Shown here: positions 45,424 through 53,532 of the stretch, piece after piece | Position numbering within the stretch: position 1 is the first letter of the stretch | How the letters are laid out: every line of letters starts with the position of its first letter | Assembly: GCF_900103345.1 (NCBI RefSeq) | Contig: NZ_LT629702.1 | Coordinates: 1,922,001 to 1,986,000 of the forward strand | Source: Pseudomonas azotoformans | GTDB taxonomy: Bacteria > Pseudomonadota > Gammaproteobacteria > Pseudomonadales > Pseudomonadaceae | Direction of reading: 5' to 3' | Length of the DNA: 64,000 nt | Notes under the pieces: generated by a model | What the model saw: the letters and a program-made list of their open reading frames with translations, nothing else | What the model was told of the DNA's origin: nothing | The model's database searches: none | Translations under genes and position numbers: made by a program

Positions 45424-46599
45424 CTAACCCGGATGCCCGTCCACACGCGCCTGCCACAGCATCGGCCCGTAGCGCCACAGGTACAGCCCCAGCCCGCTGG
45501 ACCAGCACAGCGCCGCCAACCACAACGCCGCCACCGGCCACACCAGCACCAGCAGCACCCGGCACCCACACGCCAGGTTCAGCAGTGCAAAGGCCAGGGT
45601 CATGCCCGAGGGCGGCTGCAATGGCCGGCCGGTATGGCCCAGGCTGACCCGCGCAATCATCGCCAGGATCAACCCGGCCATGGCGCCGATGGTCAGCGCA
45701 TGCACCGCCAGGCTCGGGTTGAGCGGCACACCAAAATGCCACAGCGCCATGCCCAGGCACGCCAGCGCCAGCCAGGCATAGGCCAGGTGCAGGGACCACA
45801 GCAGCGGCACCCGCCACAGGCCGCGAGCATGCCAACGCGCCAGGCGCAACAGATGGCCCACGCCCAGCAGCGCGAACAGCACAGCGATCCAGGCCCGTGG
45901 CAACAAGGCCACCCCACCGGCATACAACAACGCTACCAGCACCGAACCGCCCAACAGCAGGTGATCCAACCACGGCCAGGGCTTGACCGCCGCGACCCGA
46001 CCCAGGCCGCGCTGGGTGAAAAACGGGATCACCCGCCCGCCGATCAGCCCCATCATCGCCGCCACCAACCAGAGGCCGGTCAACACTGCCTGGCGCTGCA
46101 AGCCCTGGTCATACAGTGCCAAGCCATCAGCCACCGCCAGCAATACCAGCACCAGCACAATCGGATAATTGCGCGTCTGTCGCACCTGCCACAGCGTCCA
46201 TCCCATCACGCCCGCCACGGCCAGTGGGAAGCTCAGTTCCAGTACCGCCAGCAATGGCAGGGGAACGTTGAGCAACCAGCCTACGCGCGCCGCCAGCCAC
46301 AGCGCCGCGAGTGCGCCCAAGGGTGCCCCGCTGAGCCCCGGGCGACCGGTCCAGGTCTGCACCGCCGTCAGCAAGAAACCGGCGATGATCGCCAGGCCAA
46401 AGCCGAACAGCAGTTCATGCCGATGCCAGGCCAGCCAGCCGCCGGCCGGTTGCCAACTGCCGGTCATGCCGCCCAGGGCCAGCAGCCACAGCGGCACCGC
46501 CAGCGCGGCCAACAGGCAGGCACCGAGGAAAAACGGCCGGAAGGCCAGGCGAAACAACGGGGTAATCGACATGGCCTTGCGTCGATCCAGTACGTGCAT
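45424..46599 (-). CDS. nnrS: NnrS family haem/copper membrane protein (NO tolerance)
   Basis: 391 residues with about 12 membrane helices. LFRLAFRPFFLGACLLAA, WHRHELLFGFGLAIIAGFLL, GGRVIPFFTQRGL and HALTIGAMAGLILAMIARVSLGHTGR form the NnrS signature. It protects cells from NO stress. The ATG at 46599 has AGGAG 7 nt before it. Divergent from dnr, with a shared box at 46658. Confidence 0.92.
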   Translation of the reverse strand: MHVLDRRKAMSITPLFRLAFRPFFLGACLLAALAVPLWLLALGGMTGSWQPAGGWLAWHRHELLFGFGLAIIAGFLLTAVQTWTGRPGLSGAPLGALAALWLAARVGWLLNVPLPLLAVLELSFPLAVAGVMGWTLWQVRQTRNYPIVLVLVLLAVADGLALYDQGLQRQAVLTGLWLVAAMMGLIGGRVIPFFTQRGLGRVAAVKPWPWLDHLLLGGSVLVALLYAGGVALLPRAWIAVLFALLGVGHLLRLARWHARGLWRVPLLWSLHLAYAWLALACLGMALWHFGVPLNPSLAVHALTIGAMAGLILAMIARVSLGHTGRPLQPPSGMTLAFALLNLACGCRVLLVLVWPVAALWLAALCWSSGLGLYLWRYGPMLWQARVDGHPG

Positions 46600-46657
46600 G
46601 GCAGGGCTCCTGAATGTATCACTGCGCCGATGGTGCACCTGCGCGCGCGTCTTGCCC

Positions 46658-46671
46658 TTGTCGCAGATCAA
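46658..46671. promoter_or_regulatory. Anr/Dnr-type box between nnrS and dnr
   Basis: TTGTCGCAGATCAA: one good half-site (ATCAA) and one degraded (TTGTC). Nearly equidistant from nnrS (65 bp) and dnr (69 bp), so it may serve both. Confidence 0.6.
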
Positions 46672-46733
46672 GCCGCGCCAAGGGCAACCGGATTAACCTC
46701 GACGCCCCTGCCCCTGTGTGCCCCGAGGTTAAG

Positions 46734-47417
46734 ATGGTGCTCCATCGCGTCCATCACCAGATCCTGCGCAGTCATCACCTGTTCGAGCCCATGGACGAGC
46801 TACAACTAAACGAGCTGATGAGCAGCAGCCAGTTGCTCAGCGTCGACAAGGGCCAACCCTTGTTCCGCCAGGGCGAACCGGCGGACGCCTTCTACTTTGT
46901 GATCGCCGGCGCAGTGAAGATCTACCGCTTGACCCCGGACGGCCAGGAAAAGGTCTTCGAAGTGGTCGGCGAGCGCCACACCTTCGCCGAAGCGATGATG
47001 CTTATGGATACGCCCAACTATGTGGCGTGCGCCGAAGCCGTGTGCCCAACCCAGTTGTACCGGCTGTCCAACGCCACCTACATGCGCCTGCTGCACAGCA
47101 ACAGCCGCCTGACCTTCGCCCTGCTCGGCACGCTGTGCGTGCGCCTGCACCAGCGGGTCAACGAGATCGAGACCCTGTCGTTGAAGAACGCCACCCACCG
47201 CGTGGTGCGCTACCTGATGACCCAGTTGATGCGCCTGCCGGTCGGCGAAAACCGTTTCCAACTGCCCATGGCCAAGCAACTGATCGCCGGGCATTTGTCG
47301 ATCCAGCCGGAGACGTTCTCGCGGATTATCCGGCGCTTGATCGACGAACAGATCATCACCCAGGACGCTCGCCAGATCGCGATTCTCGACCGCCTGCGCC
47401 TGGAGCAATTCGAGTGA
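46734..47417 (+). CDS. dnr: Dnr, NO-responsive Crp/Fnr regulator of denitrification
   Basis: 227 residues. N-terminal cyclic-nucleotide-like domain (DKGQPLFRQGEPADAFYFVI), dimer helix, C-terminal HTH (KQLIAGHLSIQPETFSRIIR). No N-terminal cysteine cluster, so it is Dnr-like rather than Anr; the family binds haem to sense NO. GAGG lies before the ATG. It should activate nir, nor and perhaps nnrS. The 3' end overlaps the next gene (GTGA). Confidence 0.93.
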   Translation: MVLHRVHHQILRSHHLFEPMDELQLNELMSSSQLLSVDKGQPLFRQGEPADAFYFVIAGAVKIYRLTPDGQEKVFEVVGERHTFAEAMMLMDTPNYVACAEAVCPTQLYRLSNATYMRLLHSNSRLTFALLGTLCVRLHQRVNEIETLSLKNATHRVVRYLMTQLMRLPVGENRFQLPMAKQLIAGHLSIQPETFSRIIRRLIDEQIITQDARQIAILDRLRLEQFE

Positions 47418-47605
47418 AGACCTGCCTGTATTGCCAGCACCGCAATGCGGTGGAGCGCGACACCTGCGAGCACTGCGCCATGCCGTTGCCGAGCGCCGAG
47501 GCCGGCAACCAGGCCCGCCGGCTCAGCCGTTTCCAGTGGTTCTGCGTGGGCCTCGTGCTGTTCTGCATCGCGATGTTCTTCTGGTTGCCCCGTGATATCT
47601 ACTGA
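47414..47605 (+). CDS. Small zinc-ribbon membrane protein downstream of dnr (DnrP-like)
   Basis: 63 residues: a CxxC...CxxC zinc ribbon (CLYCQHRNAVERDTCEHC) and one membrane helix (FQWFCVGLVLFCIAMFFWL). It starts with GTGA overlapping the dnr stop. Its end overlaps the convergent norD stop by 7 bp. Small proteins of this kind beside dnr have been called DnrP; function unknown. Confidence 0.8.
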   Translation: MKTCLYCQHRNAVERDTCEHCAMPLPSAEAGNQARRLSRFQWFCVGLVLFCIAMFFWLPRDIY

Positions 47606-49440
47606 CCCTCGGTGAGTTGTCGGTACAGCTGCGGCAAACGCTGGGGCAACTGCGCCGACTGGCGGATCAGCGTGAAGCCATGGGCGCCGAACATGTACGG
47701 CAGGTAATCGCCGGCCTGCTTGTCGATGGTGATGCAGAACGGCACCAGGCCCTGGCGTCGCGCCTCCAGCACTGCCTGGCGAGTGTCTTCCACGCCGTAG
47801 CGCCCCTCGTAGAGGTCCAGGTCGTTGGGCTTGCCATCGGTGAGCAGCAACAGCAGTTTTCGCCGTTGCTTGCAGGCGCTTAGCAGGTGGGTGGCCTGGC
47901 GAATCGCGGCGCCCATGCGCGTGTAGTAACCCGGCTTGAGGGCCTGGATCACCCCGCGTGTGCGGTCATCGTAGGGGTGTTGGAACGATTTGATCACCTG
48001 CAGGCGCACCTGCTGCCGACGCAGGGACGAGAACCCATACAGCGCAAAGCGGTCCCCTGCCCCTGCCAGGCTTTCGCCGAACAGCAACAGGCTGTCGCGG
48101 ATCACGTCGATGACCTTTAGCGTGTCGTTCAGATGGGCGTCGGTGGACATCGACAGGTCCGCCAGCAGCAGGCAGGCCAGGTCGCGGTGGGTTTGGCGCT
48201 GCTGAATGAACAGCCCGCGTTCGGCACAGGCGCCGTGCTGGCGCTCCACATGGAAATCCAGCCAGGCCTGCAGGTCGAGTTCGCTGCCCTGGGGCTGCTG
48301 GCGTTGCCAGTGACGCTCGGTGCGCAGGTGCTGGAACTGGCGCCGCAGGCGTTGGGCCTGGGCGTGCAGGCGCGTGGGCAGCGCTTGGGGTTGATCGGCG
48401 CGCGGTTGCATCAGTTGCAGGTTGACGAAGGCGTCCTGCAAGCACTGCCGGCGGTAGTCCCATTCGGGCAGCTTGATGCCCTCGCCGAGGGGGATGTCGT
48501 CGACATCGGCGGGCGGCAGGTCCAGGTGCAGTTTCAGCCCGCCACTCTTGCGCACGCGCTGGCGCGACAGGCTCAGGTGGTCGAGGTCTTCGGCGACGCG
48601 GGCGGCGTCGGGGTCCTGGCTGTCGTCGGTCCAGCGGTCAAGCTCGACGTGCTCGGTCCAGCTGAACAGGTTTTCCAGGCGCACCACCAGCAGGCCGCCG
48701 TCGCGGGCTTGGTCATCCAGGCGTGTGGCGCGCTTGGGTGATCCCTGTTGTGCGCCCGGCGGCGCCGACAGATCGTCACCTTCGTCGTCGAGGTCGGCGC
48801 TGTGCGGTGCGTCCAACTGCTGCGGTGGGTACAGCCATAACGGCAATGGCCACGGGGCGCGCTCGCTGCGCGGCAGCTGGCGCACGCTACCGGGTTCGCG
48901 CAGGGCCTTGCGCAAGGCTTTTTCCAGGGCCGCTTCGTCGGGCTTGAGGCCCGCCGGGTCGGGGCGCAACTCCAGATGGGCATGCACCAGGCGACGATAA
49001 CGGGGCAGCATCGCCGGGTAGCGTTGCAGCAACAGCCAGGTCCAGCGTTGATTGTCGCGGGCCCAGTGGGTCATGGGACCGGCGTGGGCGGCCAGCAATG
49101 CCAACCATTGGTACAAGTCGGCATTCAGCACCGGGTCGGGAAATACTGCCAGGCTGATCGGCAAGCGCAGGCGGTTGCCGTCACAGGTAGCCAGCGGCGC
49201 CTGCTTGCAGGTGCCGGCGATGCGCATCAGCAGGTTGCGCCGCAGCAACAGGTCACGCTCGCCAGCCGCCTCCACGACGATGCCGCCCGCCCCACCGAGG
49301 GCTCGGAACAGCAGCGCCACACGGCGTTGATGGTCAGCCAGGGCAACCCGCGCTTCGGGGAAATCCACACTGGCGCGGCGTGTGATAAAGCGGTGCCAGG
49401 CACTGCCGACCCACTCTTCAAGTTCCAGGGTAAAGCCCAT
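47599..49440 (-). CDS. norD: NorD, von Willebrand A-domain protein for NO reductase activation
   Basis: 613 residues. The C-terminal vWA domain has the MIDAS motif DLSMSTDAHL (about residue 420) and LLLTDGKPNDLDLYEGRYG. With the MoxR ATPase NirQ/NorQ it activates the NorBC complex. Separated from norB by 70 bp containing a terminator-like hairpin. Confidence 0.94.
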   Translation of the reverse strand: MGFTLELEEWVGSAWHRFITRRASVDFPEARVALADHQRRVALLFRALGGAGGIVVEAAGERDLLLRRNLLMRIAGTCKQAPLATCDGNRLRLPISLAVFPDPVLNADLYQWLALLAAHAGPMTHWARDNQRWTWLLLQRYPAMLPRYRRLVHAHLELRPDPAGLKPDEAALEKALRKALREPGSVRQLPRSERAPWPLPLWLYPPQQLDAPHSADLDDEGDDLSAPPGAQQGSPKRATRLDDQARDGGLLVVRLENLFSWTEHVELDRWTDDSQDPDAARVAEDLDHLSLSRQRVRKSGGLKLHLDLPPADVDDIPLGEGIKLPEWDYRRQCLQDAFVNLQLMQPRADQPQALPTRLHAQAQRLRRQFQHLRTERHWQRQQPQGSELDLQAWLDFHVERQHGACAERGLFIQQRQTHRDLACLLLADLSMSTDAHLNDTLKVIDVIRDSLLLFGESLAGAGDRFALYGFSSLRRQQVRLQVIKSFQHPYDDRTRGVIQALKPGYYTRMGAAIRQATHLLSACKQRRKLLLLLTDGKPNDLDLYEGRYGVEDTRQAVLEARRQGLVPFCITIDKQAGDYLPYMFGAHGFTLIRQSAQLPQRLPQLYRQLTEGQ

Positions 49441-49461
49441 GTCATTGCTCCAAACGTAAAA

Positions 49462-49485
49462 CGGCCCGCTGTATCAGCCGGGCCG
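49462..49485 (-). terminator. Attenuator-like hairpin between norB and norD
   Basis: On the minus strand CGGCCCG and CGGGCCG pair and TTTT follows. It could give partial termination so that norD is made in smaller amounts than norCB. Confidence 0.45.
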
Positions 49486-49510
49486 CCCTCTTGGGGATTA
49501 ACCTTGTTGT

Positions 49511-50932
<1,422 letters not shown>

Positions 50933-51373
50933 TCAGCCCTCCTTGTTCGGTGGCCAGTTGTTGGTGTCAATCTTCGAGCTCCATTTGAGGAACTCGGACA
51001 GATCGTTCACCTCCTGGTCATTGAGGTTGAATTGCGGCATGGCCCGACGCCCCGGGACGCCCAGCGGTTGCATCTTCATCCAGGCGTGCAGGAACGGCTT
51101 GAACCCTTCTTCACCGCCCCGGCGCTGGAACACATTGCCCAGCTCCGGCGCAAAGTAGGCGCCCTCGCCCAACAGCGTGTGGCAGCCGACGCAGTTATTG
51201 CGCTCCCACACGCCCTTGCCACGCACCACCGACTCGGTGAGTTGGTCGGCGTTGCTGCGGGCGGGAAAGGTCTGTTCGGTGTGATAGGTCAGGGCCAGGA
51301 AAATCAGGAAGAAGAACACGCTTCCTCCGAAGTAGATATTCCTGGCCATGCCCTTGGTGAAGGTCTCTGACAT
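50933..51373 (-). CDS. norC: Nitric oxide reductase cytochrome c subunit
   Basis: 146 residues: an N-terminal membrane anchor (NIYFGGSVFFFLIFLALTY) and one haem c site (NNCVGCHTLLGEG) with axial Met in FNLNDQEV-proximal QPLGVPGRRAMPQF. It brings electrons to NorB. The ATG at 51373 has AGGAAG upstream. Confidence 0.95.
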   Translation of the reverse strand: MSETFTKGMARNIYFGGSVFFFLIFLALTYHTEQTFPARSNADQLTESVVRGKGVWERNNCVGCHTLLGEGAYFAPELGNVFQRRGGEEGFKPFLHAWMKMQPLGVPGRRAMPQFNLNDQEVNDLSEFLKWSSKIDTNNWPPNKEG

Positions 51374-51432
51374 GGTCGTCTTCCTCATGGCTTGGCGGGG
51401 GCCATGATAGGAAGGTGGGGTTGGGAAACTGC

Positions 51433-51446
51433 TTGATGGCGATCAA
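51433..51446. promoter_or_regulatory. Perfect Dnr/Anr box of norCBD
   Basis: TTGATGGCGATCAA matches TTGAT-N4-ATCAA exactly. A start 41.5 bp downstream falls near 51398, with TATCAT (51409-51404, minus strand) as the -10. Centre 66 bp before the norC ATG. Confidence 0.9.
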
Positions 51447-51525
51447 GAATTGTTGATCGCGGTGGTGGGGTATTGGCGATGGTATACACGTACACTCTCG
51501 AAGCGCACGAAAACCATGCACCCGA

Positions 51526-52035
51526 TCAGGTTATGTTTTTAGTGTAGAAAACACGGTCGACATACCCACTTTCTCTTTTGTAATACCCCGGCAAGGTACC
51601 GGCAAGTTCAAACCCGCATGTTTTTACTACCGCTATGCCCTGGGATTGCGTCGCCAGGTGAAAGTAGTACAGACACTCAATACCGATGGCTTTTGCCCGC
51701 GTTTCCAAGAGTCTTACCAACTCACGTCCTTCTTCAGCGTAGTCAGGCAGCAAACCGAAACGAATTTCCGCTACGTGACGCTCAATCCACCGGGGCCGCC
51801 GCTCGACCTCGCCTAGTCCCACAATCACTGACGCCTTATTCAACACACACAAAACAATAGCTTCCCCCGCTGCCTCTTTTTCAAGTAACTTGCCGATCCA
51901 GATGGCTTCCTTGTCAGGGTTTAACAATCGAACATCCGTGGGGCGCTCTACCCGCTCGGGGTCCCGTTCAACAAGTTGACTAAAAAAGGCTAACAGCGCT
52001 ACCGCGTCTTGGGATGACGGCTGCTTAAACTCCAT
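51526..52035 (-). CDS. GNAT acetyltransferase of the putative RiPP cluster
   Basis: 169 residues (MEFKQPSSQDAVALLAFFSQ). GNAT fold: VIVGLGEVERRPRWIERHVA, EIRFGLLPDYAEEG, AVVKTCGFELAGTLPGYYKR. GAGGTAGATCC precedes the ATG, 4 bp after the E1-like gene, so they form one operon. By analogy with microcin C clusters, where a ThiF-like enzyme and a GNAT domain occur together and the GNAT gives self-immunity, it may acetylate the peptide product or protect the producer. It could also acetylate the Ala at the core N-terminus. AT-richer than norC next to it. Confidence 0.78.
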   Translation of the reverse strand: MEFKQPSSQDAVALLAFFSQLVERDPERVERPTDVRLLNPDKEAIWIGKLLEKEAAGEAIVLCVLNKASVIVGLGEVERRPRWIERHVAEIRFGLLPDYAEEGRELVRLLETRAKAIGIECLYYFHLATQSQGIAVVKTCGFELAGTLPGYYKRESGYVDRVFYTKNIT

Positions 52036-52039
52036 GGAT

Positions 52040-52807
52040 CTACCTCTCTTCTGTATACACGGAACAGTATTCACATTCGCGTTTTTTAGCCACCTCATCG
52101 ACACTAAACACGCCACTCAACAAAAGTGACGAAAACGTCAGCCGCTTATTAAAATACATCTTTTCCTCATAACCCAAAAACCATTTGAACACTTCTGCTG
52201 CGCCCAGCGTCCCCGCCACTGATGTAGACAATACATTCACAGGAACAGGTCCTGTATGTTCAACACGAGAATGATCCCGAGGAAACAAACAAGCAAAACA
52301 AGCGCTATTTCTTGAAGGCAGCATTGAGAACACATAGCCGTAAGAAAACTGGGCAGACGCATGGACCATAGGCTTGTTTCTTCGAAGGCAATACTCATTA
52401 ACCGCATTTCGCCCATCAGGGGATTCACCCCCTTCAACAATAAAATCGTATGATTGGAGCAGCCTATCAATATTAGATCTGGAGACTTTTTCCTCAATCA
52501 ACTCGATCGTTATATCCGGATTCAGGTTCGTCAGCGTTTTATGAGCCGCCATCCCCTTAGGTAACCCGACATCATTGGTTCGATAAAGAACTTGTCGGTT
52601 CAGGTTCGACAATTCGACTTTATCAAACTCAATTATCCCGATCCTGCCTATTCCACCCGCCACCAACGCCATGAGCAAGGTTGACTTAACGCCACCCGCA
52701 CCAATCACTGCAACAGACGCAGCCTTCAATTTCCGCTGCCCCTCCTGCCCCCATTCAGGCATATTTTCCTGTCGATTATATCGATCATCCTTAAAATCAA
52801 ACTGCAT
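52040..52807 (-). CDS. ThiF/MoeB/MccB-family E1-like adenylating enzyme of the putative RiPP cluster
   Basis: 255 residues from the ATG at 52807 (AGGA before it); an in-frame TTG at 52858 would add 17. E1 motifs: RYNRQENMPEWGQEGQRKL, nucleotide loop VIGAGG (34-39), Arg71 in SNLNRQ, Lys84, and a zinc site Cys170/173 (CFAC) with Cys245/248 (CEYC). The Asp that binds Mg in MoeB (second Asp of DCTDN) is Glu128. No ThiS/MoaD partner or thiamin/molybdopterin gene is adjacent; the neighbour upstream is a 58-residue peptide ending in Gly. E1-like enzymes activate a C-terminal carboxylate as AMP ester, so the peptide is the likely substrate (inference). Confidence 0.85.
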   Translation of the reverse strand: MQFDFKDDRYNRQENMPEWGQEGQRKLKAASVAVIGAGGVKSTLLMALVAGGIGRIGIIEFDKVELSNLNRQVLYRTNDVGLPKGMAAHKTLTNLNPDITIELIEEKVSRSNIDRLLQSYDFIVEGGESPDGRNAVNEYCLRRNKPMVHASAQFSYGYVFSMLPSRNSACFACLFPRDHSRVEHTGPVPVNVLSTSVAGTLGAAEVFKWFLGYEEKMYFNKRLTFSSLLLSGVFSVDEVAKKRECEYCSVYTEER

Positions 52808-52868
52808 AAAATCCTGCCCTGCCTGCACGATAAAAAACTCATATTGACTCGTCCCCAAGCCCCAGGAA

Positions 52869-52882
52869 ACTCGGGGCCGAGT
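52869..52882 (-). other. Hairpin between the peptide and E1-like genes
   Basis: actcggggccgagt: a 5-6 bp stem with a tiny loop in the 115-bp gap between the precursor and the E1-like gene. A leaky hairpin in this position could raise precursor expression over the enzyme. Weak stem, no long T-run. Confidence 0.35.
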
Positions 52883-52922
52883 CAGTCTTTACTGATTCAC
52901 CATTAATTAAAGATCAGTCAAA

Positions 52923-53099
52923 TCAACCATCGCACGCACGAAAACTTCTAGCATTGCATGCACCACCACTCACCTGTTCTATTTCATGCTGAAAAAGCTC
53001 AAGAACAGGATACTCTTCAAAAGCAGACTCCAACGTTTCCGACTCCAATTCAGACTTTCCAATGAGGCCTTCAGGCAGGCCACGCAAATAGATTTTCAT
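52923..53099 (-). CDS. Putative RiPP/bacteriocin precursor with double-glycine leader
   Basis: 58 residues starting MKIYLRGLPEGLIGKSELES. The leader (1-46) is acidic and ends LELFQHEIEQVSGG, a classical double-glycine site (hydrophobics at -4, -7 and -12, Gly-Gly at -2/-1) as recognised by C39 peptidases. The core is ACNARSFRACDG (47-58), with Cys48 and Cys56 and a C-terminal Gly. GAGG lies 8 nt before the ATG. It is followed by the E1-like and GNAT genes on the same strand and is divergent from a C39 ABC exporter. The overlapping plus-strand frame (52986-53171) lacks such signals. Product and modification unknown; precursor assignment rests on leader motif and context. Confidence 0.78.
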   Translation of the reverse strand: MKIYLRGLPEGLIGKSELESETLESAFEEYPVLELFQHEIEQVSGGACNARSFRACDG

Positions 53100-53217
53100 A
53101 TCTACATCCTCACTCTGTTAATTTTCAGAATTGTTTGGCGCCAACGGATTGACTATAAGAATTGCGATTGATTAGAGTCAACACAGACATTATGAATTTT
53201 TTATTTAAGGCAGAACT
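53100..53217. promoter_or_regulatory. Divergent promoter region of the RiPP cluster
   Basis: AT-rich gap between the precursor (minus) and adaptor/exporter (plus) genes. A plus-strand TTGACT (53149-53154) with TTAGAG 17 bp downstream is a possible promoter. The palindrome ttggcgccaa (53135-53144) lies near the centre and could be an operator. Confidence 0.4.
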
Positions 53218-53532
53218 ATGAAAAGCCAAAGCAAAATGACTACAGAAAACACCTACAAAAAAAGACCACCTATATTCAGAGCGAAAGCACTTAAATATTT
53301 AACGCATCGCCTGCAAGGAGACTTCCTACAAATACAAACCTCTGGACCGACTCGCCTTGCGATAGTATTTACTTGCTTTTCAAGCCTCACATTAATTGCT
53401 GTAGGATTTTTTTACATAACCTACTGGAAAAGAGAGCACACGTACCAACCCTTACCCGCACAACCAATAATCGGAAAGGATACTCAACACGCACCGTGTG
53501 TTTCACCGTTCTCAAACAAACATGACACGTGA
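53218..53532 (+). CDS. Truncated HlyD/CvaA-type membrane-fusion protein (anchor only)
   Basis: 104 residues. IFRAKALKYLTHRLQGDFLQ, a membrane helix at about 46-69 and YWKREHTYQP match the N-terminus of microcin/colicin V adaptor proteins (FR-KAL...L-G-+...then one helix and Y-R+). Those proteins continue for over 300 residues with coiled coil and beta-barrel; here the frame ends after PCVSPFSNKHDT and the exporter gene begins at once (GTGA overlap), with no remnant of the missing part. Either a degenerate gene or a cut-down partner. Low GC. Confidence 0.72.
   Translation: MKSQSKMTTENTYKKRPPIFRAKALKYLTHRLQGDFLQIQTSGPTRLAIVFTCFSSLTLIAVGFFYITYWKREHTYQPLPAQPIIGKDTQHAPCVSPFSNKHDT

Noticed and set aside
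52040..52858. Assignment of the ThiF-like gene as moeB or thiF of the nearby molybdopterin pathway
   Set aside because: It is separated from moaB/moeA by the nnrS-dnr-nor block, shares an operon with a peptide gene and a GNAT, has foreign composition and lacks the usual Asp at the metal site.
52986..53171. A 61-aa plus-strand frame in the gap before the exporter
   Set aside because: It overlaps the precursor gene in antisense, has no ribosome site or recognisable motif, and crosses the likely promoter region.
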